Source: CAZDBA01 sp964503615
GTDB lineage: Bacteria; Planctomycetota; Planctomycetia; Pirellulales; Pirellulaceae
NCBI GenBank assembly: GCA_964503615.1
Contig: CAZDBA010000014.1
Coordinates: 1 to 46,426, forward strand
Reading direction: 5' to 3'
Length of the DNA stretch: 46,426 bases
The notes under the pieces were generated by a model. That model searched no databases. It was given only the letters and a program-made list of their open reading frames with translations, and was not told the DNA's origin. Position numbers and translations under genes: made by a program. Shown one piece after another: positions 33,500-42,690 of the stretch. Positions within the stretch are counted from its first letter, which is position 1; each line of letters begins with the position of its first letter.

Positions 33500-33838
33500 A
33501 TGAGACTTTTTGCTGGAACGGAGTGGGACAACCCAGTCAACTGTGAAACCTGCGGAGAACTGGAATCGGATTGCACTTGCCCGCCACCCCCTCCCAAACC
33601 CGTCGCACCCGAAAAACAACTGCTCAGATTGGGTGTAGAAAAACGAAAACGCGGAAAGACCGTAACTGTGATCCGAGATCTGGCAGAAGCGAACGATCAC
33701 TCTGATCTGTTAACAAAGCTAAAAAACCATTGTGGCGCCGGTGGAACGATCAAAGAAAACACAATCGAACTCCAAGGCGATCATTCGACTCGGGTTCGAG
33801 CGTTTTTGACTGAAGCAGGTTTTAGAATTAAGAAATAG
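33500..33838 (+). CDS. yciH: SUI1/eIF1-like translation factor (YciH family)
   Basis: Homologue of eukaryotic initiation factor 1, found in some bacteria, where it may aid start-site fidelity. From ATG 33500 (GGAAA about seven bases upstream) it has 112 residues. The N-terminal part has a CETCG and CTC cysteine pattern suggesting a small metal site, then a proline run. The SUI1 domain covers about residues 40-112: RGKTVTVIRDL, LLTKLKNHCGAGGTIKE, IELQGDH and the final TEAGFRIKK, matching the family. It converges on lnt with 30 bases between stop codons. Confidence 0.9.
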   Translation: MRLFAGTEWDNPVNCETCGELESDCTCPPPPPKPVAPEKQLLRLGVEKRKRGKTVTVIRDLAEANDHSDLLTKLKNHCGAGGTIKENTIELQGDHSTRVRAFLTEAGFRIKK

Positions 33839-33868
33839 TTGACTTGGCAAATCCAGCCAGTCGGCAAA

Positions 33869-35575
33869 TCAGTTCGACTTCTTCAAACGACGCCGATCGA
33901 ACCAGCCGATGAAAAACAGGACGACCGTCAACATACCGAAACTCCATGGGATCCAATCGCCCATGAACCGGTACAAGCTAAACTGATCCTTCTCGCGAAC
34001 AGCGTTGTGGAAAAGCGTTCCCACTTGCCTACGCGGACCGATCCCTTTCAACTGCCCAGCTGAATCTACGATCGCCGAAAATCCCGTATTGGCACACACC
34101 AACATCGGCTTTCGAGTTTCGACAGCTCGAAAAACGTTACAAGCAAGGTGGTGATCTAAACACGCAGTGCCGTAGAACCAACCATCATTGGTAATATTCA
34201 AAAGAATATCAGGCTCTTCTCCACGAGCCCCAGGTTCATTTACATGCCGACGAATCAAGTGCGGAACCGTGCTCTCAAAGCAAATATTGGGAGCCAGCTT
34301 GAGCCCACCCACCTCAAAAACATTTGGGCCATCTCCACGATCAAGCCCAGCACCGATCGGAGTCATCGACTGAAGCGCCGGGAACATCCTAGCCAAAGGC
34401 ACATACTCGCCGAACAAGACCAACTCCTGCTTATGATACAAATCAGCGACCTGACCCTGAGCATCCAAAAATGCAGCCGAGTTAAACCTTTCCTGAGTCA
34501 CTGGGTTGCTTGAACCACAACCAATAATCATCTCGATCGGCTCCCACCTCCCTGGAGGTACCGCGTCCTCGATCGGAAGCAACCCCTGAGAGACCGCCCA
34601 GAGATGACGAAACGATGCGCGATAGTTTCGCCAAGTCTCTTGCTGCTCACTCGGCTGCAGCGACTCCTTGGTATCCGAGATCACAAGATGTTCGACAAAC
34701 GATGATTCAGGCCAAATGATCAAATCCAAATCGGGTACCTTCGCACGAGCCGCCCAAGTCAACTCGCGGTATTGCTCCGCCTCCCGATACGCATACTCCG
34801 CTGCCTCTTCCGCCGATGGAAAGATCGTATCTATCGAACCTTGAATTAACGCCAGTTTTACTACAGGCGAGTCAGGATCAGCTCTTTCCACCCCCAACTT
34901 CCAAAGCCCGTAACCCACGGTACCGCCCAACACGACCACTGCCAGCACGATCGAACTCACCGTTTGCGCATTAATCGCACGCTGCGACCAAACCTGTGCC
35001 ACACAAGCCGAAAACATCGCAATCAAAAAACTTACCGTGTACGCACCAAACAGATCGGCCGTTTGAATCAACACGGGAAATTCGAACTGGGTATGTCCCA
35101 ACAAGATACAACCAAAAGCAACGATGTAGTTAGACCGCAAGAATTCGATTCCCGTCCAAACCAACGGTATCGCAACCACCGTCGGCACACGAAACTTTCG
35201 GTTTAGAACACGACTCAACCCAATGAACAGCGGCAAGAACAACGATAGATAAAGTGAGAACACAACCCACCCACCCCACAGCAGCCAATGCGGGATCGGC
35301 AAAAAGTAAAGCGTGGCCAACCAATATGCCAGCCCAGCCAGCCAAATCCAAAGATAGGGTCGTCGTCCTTGCAAACGATCCGTTCCTACAAGCCAACACC
35401 AAGGCGTAATCGCAAACCAAGCCAACGGCCAGCAAGACACCGGTGCAAACGAAAGCCACAACAGCAAAGCGCCGAGCGAACTAACCAAAAACACACGAAA
35501 CCCGGAGCCAGTAACTGGCGCGGAATCGGAAGAGGGTGGAGAGGCAGATTGAGTTTCGATTGACGGTTTGTTCAT
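33869..35575 (-). CDS. lnt: Apolipoprotein N-acyltransferase
   Basis: Adds the third acyl chain to lipoproteins on the periplasmic face of the inner membrane. ATG 35575 gives a 568-residue protein with about six N-terminal membrane helices (from LVSSLGALLLWLSFAP), a nitrilase-like periplasmic domain and a final anchor helix. The catalytic triad is visible: Glu near 290 in IIWPESSF, Lys near 382 in YHKQELVLFGEYVP and Cys near 432 in NICFEST. The longer frame up to 35668 adds 31 residues with no conserved features. The presence of Lnt fits the lipoproteins nearby. Confidence 0.95.
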   Translation of the reverse strand: MNKPSIETQSASPPSSDSAPVTGSGFRVFLVSSLGALLLWLSFAPVSCWPLAWFAITPWCWLVGTDRLQGRRPYLWIWLAGLAYWLATLYFLPIPHWLLWGGWVVFSLYLSLFLPLFIGLSRVLNRKFRVPTVVAIPLVWTGIEFLRSNYIVAFGCILLGHTQFEFPVLIQTADLFGAYTVSFLIAMFSACVAQVWSQRAINAQTVSSIVLAVVVLGGTVGYGLWKLGVERADPDSPVVKLALIQGSIDTIFPSAEEAAEYAYREAEQYRELTWAARAKVPDLDLIIWPESSFVEHLVISDTKESLQPSEQQETWRNYRASFRHLWAVSQGLLPIEDAVPPGRWEPIEMIIGCGSSNPVTQERFNSAAFLDAQGQVADLYHKQELVLFGEYVPLARMFPALQSMTPIGAGLDRGDGPNVFEVGGLKLAPNICFESTVPHLIRRHVNEPGARGEEPDILLNITNDGWFYGTACLDHHLACNVFRAVETRKPMLVCANTGFSAIVDSAGQLKGIGPRRQVGTLFHNAVREKDQFSLYRFMGDWIPWSFGMLTVVLFFIGWFDRRRLKKSN

Positions 35576-35715
35576 GGCCGACAATTTAACGAAATAGCTC
35601 CCAGTAGAGCTAGACCGAACCAAGTGGCTTCGATTTGGACATCCGCTCAAACGATCGGAAAACAGCAAGACTGCCTACCAATCAGAGCGTTTGCACGTTG
35701 GATTAGGACCAAACC

Positions 35716-36171
35716 CTACTTTTTCTTGACCACTACCAATTTATGGTTGTCAACGTCGTACTGATACTTGGCTCCACCTGGAAGTTTCGGCAGCTCAATT
35801 CTGTTTGGCTTGATCACCCGCTCCATAAACTCTTCAAAGTCGCGCGGATACCGCCCCTCTTCTGCATGAAAAAACATTAGAGCCCTTTGAATGTGCTGCT
35901 TCGAAATTTGTTCAACAGCAGGACCGTATGATTTCATAGCTCCCAATGGATTCAACGGATTGGCTGGCTTGGCCTGGGAATCACTGATGCGGTCGGCAGC
36001 ACTCGGATCAAACTCAGAAACCTTATCCTTCTTTCCAAATATGCCCTTTGCCGTCGGAACAGGCTTTTTCTTTGCGGTCTTACTCTTCGGTTCCTTACAT
36101 CCCAGCGTAGCAGCTAAAACAGCAACAACACCCAACAGCAAGACCCAATTCCAATTCGCTATTCGTTTCAT
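35716..36171 (-). CDS. Small putative lipoprotein
   Basis: Unknown function. The 151-residue product has an N-terminal hydrophobic segment with lipobox LAATLGC (Cys near residue 25), so it should be lipidated and membrane-anchored. The next 40 residues are Lys/Pro-rich. The C-terminal part (QRALMFFHAEEGRYPRDFEE, then GAKYQYDVDNHKLVVVKK) resembles the globular part of type II secretion pseudopilin-like proteins in planctomycetes, where a YP-containing helix precedes a small beta sheet. It lies upstream of lnt on the same strand, 140 bases away. Confidence 0.75.
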   Translation of the reverse strand: MKRIANWNWVLLLGVVAVLAATLGCKEPKSKTAKKKPVPTAKGIFGKKDKVSEFDPSAADRISDSQAKPANPLNPLGAMKSYGPAVEQISKQHIQRALMFFHAEEGRYPRDFEEFMERVIKPNRIELPKLPGGAKYQYDVDNHKLVVVKKK

Positions 36172-36333
36172 CTCTCAACCCGCGATACATTCAAAAACAA
36201 TCAAACCCTACCTGCCGACTCCTGATTCATAATAGGCGTTTTTAAGTCTCAAGGCGAGTATTACATCAATCTGCATTCGACAAACACGAAAAACTGGTTA
36301 CGCTAACTCGAGTACTTAAAGGGAAAACTTGGC

Positions 36334-36735
36334 ATGGCCAAAGACAATTTTGATGAACTCGTTTCGGCATCTATCACTGCTCGAAACCGTGCGTACGCTC
36401 CCTATTCCAATTTTTTGGTCGGGGCAGCATTGTTGACCACCGACGGAACGATCTTCACTGGATGCAATGTTGAAAACGCTTCCTATGGCCTAGCCATTTG
36501 CGCGGAACGAACAGCAATTTGCAAAGCGGTCTCCGAGGGACATCTGGACTTTACCGCAATCGCCGTTGCAGCCGTTCCCTTGGCGACACCTTGTGGAGCC
36601 TGCCGCCAATTCATCTTCGAATTTGGGACGGAAATAAAGATCATCACGGTCAACGCAAACGATCCCAGCGACCAAAAAATCTGGACCAGTGGCGACTTAT
36701 TGCCAGAGGGCTTTGACGGCGACCAACTAAAATAA
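36334..36735 (+). CDS. cdd: Cytidine deaminase
   Basis: Zinc enzyme converting cytidine and deoxycytidine to uridine and deoxyuridine in pyrimidine salvage. The 133-residue length fits the small tetrameric class. Active-site motifs are intact: NASYGLAICAERTA (first zinc Cys and catalytic Glu) and PCGACRQF (the other two Cys). AYAPYSNFLVGAALL is the substrate loop. ATG 36334 has GGGA upstream. It converges on the nucleoside transporter gene with only six bases between stop codons, and the two functions fit one salvage route. Confidence 0.96.
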   Translation: MAKDNFDELVSASITARNRAYAPYSNFLVGAALLTTDGTIFTGCNVENASYGLAICAERTAICKAVSEGHLDFTAIAVAAVPLATPCGACRQFIFEFGTEIKIITVNANDPSDQKIWTSGDLLPEGFDGDQLK

Positions 36736-36741
36736 CGCCAA

Positions 36742-38100
36742 CTATTTCAAGATGCCGTACATCAAACCGGCGACGCAGGCTGTCATGCAACAGGCCAACA
36801 TTCCCCCGATCATCGCCCGCAAACCGAGCTGGGCCAGATCCGATTTTCGATTCGGTGCCAACGGCCCGATTCCACCTAATTGAATTCCGATCGCTCCAAA
36901 ATTCGAAAACCCACAAAGTGCATAAGTCAAAATGATCTGGGTTCTTTCTGAAATCGTTACCTGCTCATTGCTGCCAGCGATGACATTGCCCAAGTCGGAA
37001 TAAGCTACGAACTCGTTGACCACCATTTTTGTTCCCAATAATTGACCTGACATCAGGCAATCTTTTGTCTCGATTCCCATCAGCCATGCAAAAGGCCAAA
37101 AGACATATCCAAACAGCCCCCTTAACGACCACTGCAAATCAACCGCCTTGCTTGGGTCCTCAGAACGGAAGAACAACCACTCTACCATTTCGCCACATCC
37201 ATAAAGGATCGCATCCATCATCGCAATCAAAGCCAAAAAAGCGATCAACATTGCGGTAATGTTGATTGCCAGTTTCATCCCATCGCTGGCTCCATTGGCC
37301 GCAGCTTCGATAAAGTTCGTCGACTGTTTTTCAAATTTGGTTTTGACCAATCCCAACGTTTTTGATTCCTCAGTCTCCGGCTGTAAGATCTTGGCAATGA
37401 TCAAAGCGGCCGGCGCAGATATAATAGAGGCCGTTACCAAATGGCCCGCCGAAACCCCCAGAGCAACAAAAACCGCCATCAAACCACCCGTGATCGTGGC
37501 AAACCCACCGACCATCATTGCGTTCAATTCACTACGCGTCATCCCTGCAATATAAGGTTTGACCACCAAGGGAGCTTCAGTATGCCCCACGAAAACGTTC
37601 GCCGCAGCTGCCAGACTCTCACTTCCTGAAGTGCCCAGTGTCTTTTGCATTACCCAAGCCATCGCTCGCACGATCGGCTCCATGATTCCAACGTGATAGA
37701 GCACCGACATCAATGCGGCAAAAAAGACCACAGTAGGCAGCACCCCAAACACAAACGTCTTAAGCAAAAAGAACGGGGTGGTCGCATAGAATGCGTTCTC
37801 GCCCTCGACGGGAACAAACGCGCCGAAAACAAAGGTACCGCCTTCATCCGCCCACTTTTTGAGCAAGTTAAAAAACGCATCAAAGGCGTAGAAGAGAATC
37901 CCACCTTCAAACCGACCGCCGAACGTCCAAGTCTGCGAGTTAAACAGCAAAGCGCCCAAAAACAGTTGCAGCAAAAGTCCCATCGCAACCAGCCGCCAAT
38001 TCACTCGGCGTTTATGGCTACTCATGCACCACGCCAACCCCAACATGGTTAACAATCCGCAAAAGCTGACTAGATTCAGTAGCGATACGTTTTCAAACAT
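36742..38100 (-). CDS. Concentrative nucleoside transporter (NupC/CNT family)
   Basis: Cation-coupled nucleoside importer of the inner membrane. The 452-residue product has the CNT layout: N-terminal helices (LVSFCGLLTMLGLAWCM), gate-like helix FFAALMSVLYHVGIMEPIV, the nucleoside-binding loop with VFVGHTEAPLVVKPYI, and the second half with AANGASDGMKLAINITAMLIAF (split). The TEAP motif is a family hallmark. It lies tail to tail with cytidine deaminase, consistent with uptake and use of cytidine. Codon 38100 is ATG. Confidence 0.93.
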   Translation of the reverse strand: MFENVSLLNLVSFCGLLTMLGLAWCMSSHKRRVNWRLVAMGLLLQLFLGALLFNSQTWTFGGRFEGGILFYAFDAFFNLLKKWADEGGTFVFGAFVPVEGENAFYATTPFFLLKTFVFGVLPTVVFFAALMSVLYHVGIMEPIVRAMAWVMQKTLGTSGSESLAAAANVFVGHTEAPLVVKPYIAGMTRSELNAMMVGGFATITGGLMAVFVALGVSAGHLVTASIISAPAALIIAKILQPETEESKTLGLVKTKFEKQSTNFIEAAANGASDGMKLAINITAMLIAFLALIAMMDAILYGCGEMVEWLFFRSEDPSKAVDLQWSLRGLFGYVFWPFAWLMGIETKDCLMSGQLLGTKMVVNEFVAYSDLGNVIAGSNEQVTISERTQIILTYALCGFSNFGAIGIQLGGIGPLAPNRKSDLAQLGLRAMIGGMLACCMTACVAGLMYGILK

Positions 38101-38140
38101 TGGGTTTCCAATCGATTAACAGCCGTCTTGATTCACAAAG

Positions 38141-38188
38141 TAGCACGCCTCTCCGAGGCTTTAACACTCGCTTCAAAGAGGCGAGCTA
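38141..38188. repeat. Interrupted inverted repeat downstream of the membrane-protein gene
   Basis: TAGC-N2-GCCTCT (38141-38152) pairs with AGAGGC-N2-GCTA (38177-38188). A nested 5-base-pair hairpin (GCCTC/GAGGC) is inside. It may be a terminator for the minus-strand gene ending at 38227, or a dispersed element; there is no T-run. Confidence 0.4.
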
Positions 38189-38226
38189 AGTAACTGGCAA
38201 CCCAAATTCTTAGCTGTCTCGTTGTA

Positions 38227-39768
38227 CTAGTCCCCGGTTTCAGAATCAGGACTTGATTCGTCAACTGGGCGGGGCGTTTGCACTTGAGGGATACCATTCT
38301 CGTCCGATGCCAGCGGTGGTAACTCAAACGTACGACGTTCGTCCGTCTGATAGATTTCGTCCATCTCCGATTCATCGACATCGAAACGCAACAACAAGTA
38401 GATCGCCGAAGCCATACACCAGAACAGACCATACAAAAATGCAGCAGCAACTGTCTGAGCAAACGAAGTCCAGAAATTAATCAGCCGCCTTCCCATCTTC
38501 AAACTTGGCGAATTGATCGGCAGGCGTGTGGTTGCTTCGATCGGTTCATCGTTCAAATTGCCGTCTTCAGATGGCACAACTTCTGGATTAGATACCTGCT
38601 CCTGTTGTCCGGCCCCTTGGATTTGTCCACTTGCGACTCCCGGAGGAACCACCTCGTGCTGAATACCTTGTTCCCCTTGGCCAGGAACTTGTTCGCCTCG
38701 CATCAATTGATCGCGATTCGACTGACTTTCATCAGGCTCTTCCTCTACGTTCTCATCTTCGATTTCCGAAGAATCGGTCGTTGTAAGAACCTCTTTTGTT
38801 TGTGAAAGCTCGCCTCGAATGATCTTCATTCGATCAGGGCCAGCTGTATTAGCTCCCCACGATGTGGTCCAGAACCCCAGTCCTATCACTGCGATCGCCA
38901 GCTTGGAGATAATCAGCCAGCAAAATCCACCAAACAAAACAGCCACAGCTGAGTAAAACAGATAGTTAAGCGGCCGTTGAAAGGTGTAAGCAAACGAACG
39001 TGTCATCGCATCCAACGCATTCTGGCCTTCACAACTGACCGAGGCGACCATCAGTGGCCAACCGAACATCAATCCAAGCAACAACACCGACATACAAAAC
39101 GAAATCGCCAACACGACACACCAAATCAATCCGCCAATTACTGTTCCGATATCGAAGCCCAACATCAATCCGATGAAAAAATTGGGGATCGTCAACAAAG
39201 CCACCGCGCAAAGGGGCATCAACAGCGCGCCCAGACAGGTCGTAAAATTACCGACCGCGTATTCGAAACCATCATCCAACCCCGCCTCTTCATCACGACA
39301 AAGTCGCAACAAACACACCCGAGTGATCGCCGTGCCAAAGAAAGCCCACACGAGCAAAGTCCACACGCAACCGGACAACAGATATCCAAATTTTTGAAAT
39401 CCCAAAGAGCCTGAGAACAATTGTCGAAACGGCTCAATGAATCTTTGAAAAACCAACTTGGGTCCACTCAGCGTGGCCCCCAGAATATGGAACGCCCCTT
39501 CCTCTTTTTTTCCGGCCTCAAGCAAACCGAGAAACGGGCTACGATTGGCTTCCATCACCTCAGCAAAGAAAGGATCCTCTTGGGCGATCGGCTCCATGCG
39601 AAAGACGGTTTCGGCAACCCCCCAACCCATCGGAGTAGCAAACACCCCCAGAGTAGCAAAAATCAAAACAGTGAAGCTTGCCGCAATAGGAAGCGTCTTG
39701 AAAATAATCGTCCAAGGAAAAACTTCGTCCCACGAGAACTTGCTGACCATTACCGGCTGGTCTGACAT
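38227..39768 (-). CDS. Polytopic membrane protein with acidic Gln-rich loop, function unknown
   Basis: I do not recognise a defined family. From ATG 39768 (TTG 39780 adds four residues) the product has 513 residues. Membrane segments are visible near residues 22-48, 126-150, 172-205, 210-240, 265-300 and 435-460. Between the last two lies a long hydrophilic stretch (about 310-420) rich in Glu, Gln, Ser and Pro. The C-terminal 60 residues are acidic and soluble. The arrangement resembles large planctomycete proteins that I recall only as conserved hypotheticals. Confidence 0.65.
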   Translation of the reverse strand: MSDQPVMVSKFSWDEVFPWTIIFKTLPIAASFTVLIFATLGVFATPMGWGVAETVFRMEPIAQEDPFFAEVMEANRSPFLGLLEAGKKEEGAFHILGATLSGPKLVFQRFIEPFRQLFSGSLGFQKFGYLLSGCVWTLLVWAFFGTAITRVCLLRLCRDEEAGLDDGFEYAVGNFTTCLGALLMPLCAVALLTIPNFFIGLMLGFDIGTVIGGLIWCVVLAISFCMSVLLLGLMFGWPLMVASVSCEGQNALDAMTRSFAYTFQRPLNYLFYSAVAVLFGGFCWLIISKLAIAVIGLGFWTTSWGANTAGPDRMKIIRGELSQTKEVLTTTDSSEIEDENVEEEPDESQSNRDQLMRGEQVPGQGEQGIQHEVVPPGVASGQIQGAGQQEQVSNPEVVPSEDGNLNDEPIEATTRLPINSPSLKMGRRLINFWTSFAQTVAAAFLYGLFWCMASAIYLLLRFDVDESEMDEIYQTDERRTFELPPLASDENGIPQVQTPRPVDESSPDSETGD

Positions 39769-40055
39769 GATGTGGCTCAATTTTGAAATGAATCTGAACT
39801 AACAAGGTGGGCACAAGTCACCACCGTGCCGCATAGTATAAATTCGCTATTGGTTCCGATAAAGCCAGATAGGAGCGATATTAAGCAAAAGCCAGAATAA
39901 CACCAACCCAACCAACCGCTCGCCGAATTCAACAACTACACGCAGACTTCGCAAGATTCAAACCATCCAAAATCAAATGCGATTGGGCCCCCAAATTAAT
40001 AACCCATAGCTTCTTCCGCCGGTAGTTTTTGATGCTACGAATATTGGATCCAAGC

Positions 40056-40112
40056 GTAGGGCATGCTGTGCATGCCGATCCTGTTCATTTCGTCAGGCAC
40101 AGCCTGACCTAC
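40056..40112. repeat. Inverted pair of REP-like hairpins (BIME-like)
   Basis: Two 7-base-pair hairpins with 3-base loops face each other. The left one is GTAG plus GGCATGC-TGT-GCATGCC (40056-40076); the right one is GTCAGGC-ACA-GCCTGAC plus CTAC (40092-40112), which on the minus strand is again GTAG plus hairpin. A GTAG foot plus hairpin is the layout of REP elements. The two hairpins differ at four positions, which form two compensated base pairs. Confidence 0.65.
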
Positions 40113-40330
40113 ACCAGATCGCCAATGCTAAAACTGTTCAGTTTTAGTAGCTAGGGAACACACATCACCTCCCAGCCCCGAATGGTCAGCAGCGTTGGTG
40201 ACCAAGGCTATTTTGAAAAGATCGTTTTTGCCAGAGGTTAGATCCTGTCCCACCGCCTTCCTTCTAAATCGGAATAACCGATCCAAGCCAATAAATTTCC
40301 CTATTTTTTGCAAACGTCCCATTTATCTGC

Positions 40331-40360
40331 TTGAAATGAGACAGATATAGTCCATATTGT
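40331..40360 (+). promoter_or_regulatory. Possible sigma70-type promoter of the BMC operon
   Basis: TTGAAA (40331-40336) is followed after 16 bases by CATATT or after 18 by TATTGT, a weak -35/-10 match about 30-60 bases before the regulator ATG. In the 627-base stretch 39769-40395 there is otherwise no gene, only the REP-like pair. Confidence 0.3.
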
Positions 40361-40395
40361 GATGGAATTCGTTCACTGAATTGGAGATTTCTTCC

Positions 40396-41196
40396 ATGTT
40401 AGCCGTTGAAAGTCGTCGAAATCGTTTGCTCGAACTGGTTCGAGTACGTGGTTTTGCTGCTCTGAACGATCTGGCAATGGAACTAAACGTCTCTGAATCC
40501 ACGATTCGCAGGGATTTGGAGTCCTTAGAGGTGGATGGGACCGCGAAAAGGACACACGGAGGTGTGTTTTACACCGGACCGAAGCCAAAACTGCAACATT
40601 TTGACAATATTCAGTCACGAAAGTTCACTGAGAAGCAAGAAATTGCAAGATTTGCGGCAACGCTGATCGAAGATGGAGACACGATTTTGTTGGATGGCGG
40701 GAGCACAACCTACGAATTGGCCAGGTTGCTGGTAGGGCGAGCGATCCAAGTGATCACAAATTCGCTACCGGTGGCCAACCTTTTCATGGGCAGCGAAACG
40801 GCAGATTTGATACTCGTTGGTGGATACATCCATGCAAAAACGGGCGTCGCTCTGGGTCCCCATGCCAACGAAATGCTGAACGATTTGAATTGTCGTCAAG
40901 CGTTTTTAAGCGTGGCAGGCATTCATCAAGAGGGCTTGTTTAACAGCAACCTGCTTTTGGTAGAAACCGAACGGACCATGATGGATTCGGCGGACCAGGT
41001 TTTCGTACTTGCTGACCGTTCCAAGTTTGGTCGCAAGAGCCTGTCAAAACTGTGTGATTTGAAAGATGCCCAAAACATCGTCGTTGACGCCAGCCTCGAT
41101 AACGAATGGAAACACAGGATTTCTGATTCAGGAATTAAGTTGCACGTTGCCGTGAGCGAAACGAATTCCCACAACACAAAACAAAATGGTCAATGA
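40396..41196 (+). CDS. DeoR-family transcriptional regulator of the BMC operon
   Basis: Sugar-phosphate-responsive regulator. From ATG 40396 (GGAG about ten bases upstream) it has 266 residues. The N-terminal winged helix-turn-helix is typical (RLLELVRVRGFAALNDLA, ELNVSESTIRRDLESLE; residues about 10-55), followed by the RTHGG DeoR turn. The C-terminal sensor domain has DGGSTTYELARLL and ADRSKFGRKSL, the phosphate-binding segments. It is the first gene of the locus and its stop overlaps the pduL start by four bases, so it is co-transcribed and probably autoregulates. Ligand is inferred, for example a sugar phosphate from fucose or rhamnose breakdown. Confidence 0.92.
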   Translation: MLAVESRRNRLLELVRVRGFAALNDLAMELNVSESTIRRDLESLEVDGTAKRTHGGVFYTGPKPKLQHFDNIQSRKFTEKQEIARFAATLIEDGDTILLDGGSTTYELARLLVGRAIQVITNSLPVANLFMGSETADLILVGGYIHAKTGVALGPHANEMLNDLNCRQAFLSVAGIHQEGLFNSNLLLVETERTMMDSADQVFVLADRSKFGRKSLSKLCDLKDAQNIVVDASLDNEWKHRISDSGIKLHVAVSETNSHNTKQNGQ

Positions 41197-41936
41197 AAGA
41201 TATTATGTCCAATCTATCTAACACAATCGACCGCGGTACCGTTGAGCAAATCGTACAACGTATCATTCAACAGGCCGGTGGCGCTTCAACTCCTGCGCCG
41301 ACTAGTCCTGCCCCTACCAACTCAAGTAGCGATCCCAATCTCGTAGTCAGTATTTCTGCGCGTCACATTCACTTGACCGACGCTCACGTCGAACAGTTAT
41401 TCGGACCGGGTCGAACATTGACTCCCGGCAAGGACCTGTATCAGGACGGATTTTACGCCGCCGAAGAAACCGTAATGGTGGTTGGCCCACGCAGACGAAT
41501 GTTACCAAACGTGCGAATCCTGGGTCCAACTCGTGACTTTAGCCAAGTCGAACTAGCCAAGACCGATGCGATTTCACTGGGCATCGACGCACCCGTTCGC
41601 CACAGTGGTGACATCAACGGAACACCAGGCTGCGTTCTGGTCGGACCTGCTGGCGCAGTAGAACTGAGTCAGGGAGTGATCCGAGCAGCGCGGCACGTAC
41701 ACATGAGCGATGAAGACGCAGCAAGATACGGAGTGGCCAAAGGCGACTATATGAACCTGAAAATTACCTCCAAAGACTGCAGCGTCATTATGGAGGACGT
41801 TCTGGTTCGCCCCGGTCCTAATGCCAAACTCGAAGTTCACATTGATACCGACGAAGGCAATGCGTGCAACCTCGATGCAGCGACCTCAGTCAAACTAACC
41901 AAACAGGAAAAGGGAGGTGGCTGCGGATGCAGTTAA
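41193..41936 (+). CDS. pduL: PduL-type phosphotransacylase with encapsulation peptide
   Basis: Converts acyl-CoA to acyl-phosphate inside the microcompartment, recycling CoA. Residues about 13-29 (IDRGTVEQIVQRIIQQAG) form a short amphipathic helix of the encapsulation-peptide type, followed by a Pro/Thr/Ser linker. Two PduL beta-barrel halves carry the metal-binding histidines: SARHIHLTDAHVEQLFG near 53 and AARHVHMSDEDAARYG near 168. The tail ends in GGGCGCS, an unusual Cys-containing end. The start could be ATG 41193 (overlapping the regulator by four bases) or ATG 41205. BMC-H genes follow 103 bases on. Role in the compartment is well supported by family and context. Confidence 0.94.
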   Translation: MKDIMSNLSNTIDRGTVEQIVQRIIQQAGGASTPAPTSPAPTNSSSDPNLVVSISARHIHLTDAHVEQLFGPGRTLTPGKDLYQDGFYAAEETVMVVGPRRRMLPNVRILGPTRDFSQVELAKTDAISLGIDAPVRHSGDINGTPGCVLVGPAGAVELSQGVIRAARHVHMSDEDAARYGVAKGDYMNLKITSKDCSVIMEDVLVRPGPNAKLEVHIDTDEGNACNLDAATSVKLTKQEKGGGCGCS

Positions 41937-42039
41937 TCCACCCTCAATTACTTTAAATCATCTTGTGAAGTGCAACCTTTAACCCGCACTTCAAATAATT
42001 TTGAACCTCTAACTTTTTAACTATTCACTGGAGTAACAA

Positions 42040-42339
42040 ATGGCAAAAGCACTCGAAGCGCTGGGAATGATCGAAACAAAGGGTTTTATCGCCCTTGTTG
42101 AGGCGACCGACGCAATGCTGAAATCAGCAAATGTTGAATTTATGGGCTGGGACAAAGTCGGTGGCGGAATGGTCACTACGTTTGTCAACGGCGACGTCGG
42201 AGCAGTTAAGGCATCGACTGATGCTGGAGCAAACTCAGCCGGACGCATTGGCGAAATCATCAGCGTTCAAGTAATCGCTCGTCCTCATAGCGATTTGATC
42301 AAAGTGTTGCCTGGAGCAAAGGCTGCCAAAGCCAAGTAA
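42040..42339 (+). CDS. BMC-H shell protein (first paralogue)
   Basis: Forms hexameric tiles of the microcompartment shell. The 99-residue product has a single Pfam00936-type BMC fold: LGMIETKGFIALVEATDAM, KSANVEFMGWDKVGGGMV, then FVNGDVGAVKASTDAGA and ends in a Lys/Ala-rich tail (KAAKAK). The pore-lining loop reads VGGGMV rather than the common GSG. RBS GGAG lies about nine bases upstream. It is followed by a second BMC-H after 67 bases. Shell role is firm; pore specificity is unknown. Confidence 0.97.
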   Translation: MAKALEALGMIETKGFIALVEATDAMLKSANVEFMGWDKVGGGMVTTFVNGDVGAVKASTDAGANSAGRIGEIISVQVIARPHSDLIKVLPGAKAAKAK

Positions 42340-42406
42340 GCCCCAACACAACGTAATCAAATAGATTTTCAAAAACCAAAATCAACAATAGAAACGAAAG
42401 AAAACG

Positions 42407-42676
42407 ATGAATACTGCAATCGGATTAGTTGAAACCAAAGGCCTCGTTGGCTTGATCGAAGCGACAGACGCGATGGCAAAAGCTGCTAACGTCGAGATCG
42501 TCAAGCGAGTCGACATCGGCGGAGGACTGTCAACCACAGTTGTCAAAGGCGATGTCGGAAGCGTTCGCGCAGCCGTAGAAGCAGGTGCTGCTGCAGCGTC
42601 ACAAGTTGGCGAGCTGGTCGGTAGCCATGTGATTCCACGTCCTGCTGAAGGTTTGACCGAAGCGTTTTTCAACTAA
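42407..42676 (+). CDS. BMC-H shell protein (second paralogue)
   Basis: Second hexamer-forming shell protein, 89 residues, a typical short BMC-H. It shares ETKGLVGLIEATDAMAKAANVE (split) and GDVGSVRAAVEAGA with the first copy, and also has GGG in the pore loop (DIGGGLST). It lacks the Lys/Ala tail of the first, ending TEAFFN. Mixed hexamer layers of the two are likely. Two hairpins follow its stop at 42691-42728. Confidence 0.97.
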   Translation: MNTAIGLVETKGLVGLIEATDAMAKAANVEIVKRVDIGGGLSTTVVKGDVGSVRAAVEAGAAAASQVGELVGSHVIPRPAEGLTEAFFN

Positions 42677-42690
42677 ACGCATTTGGTTGG

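Noticed and set aside
38141..38188. CRISPR-like or tandem repeat
   Set aside because: It is a single inverted repeat with no direct repeats or spacers.
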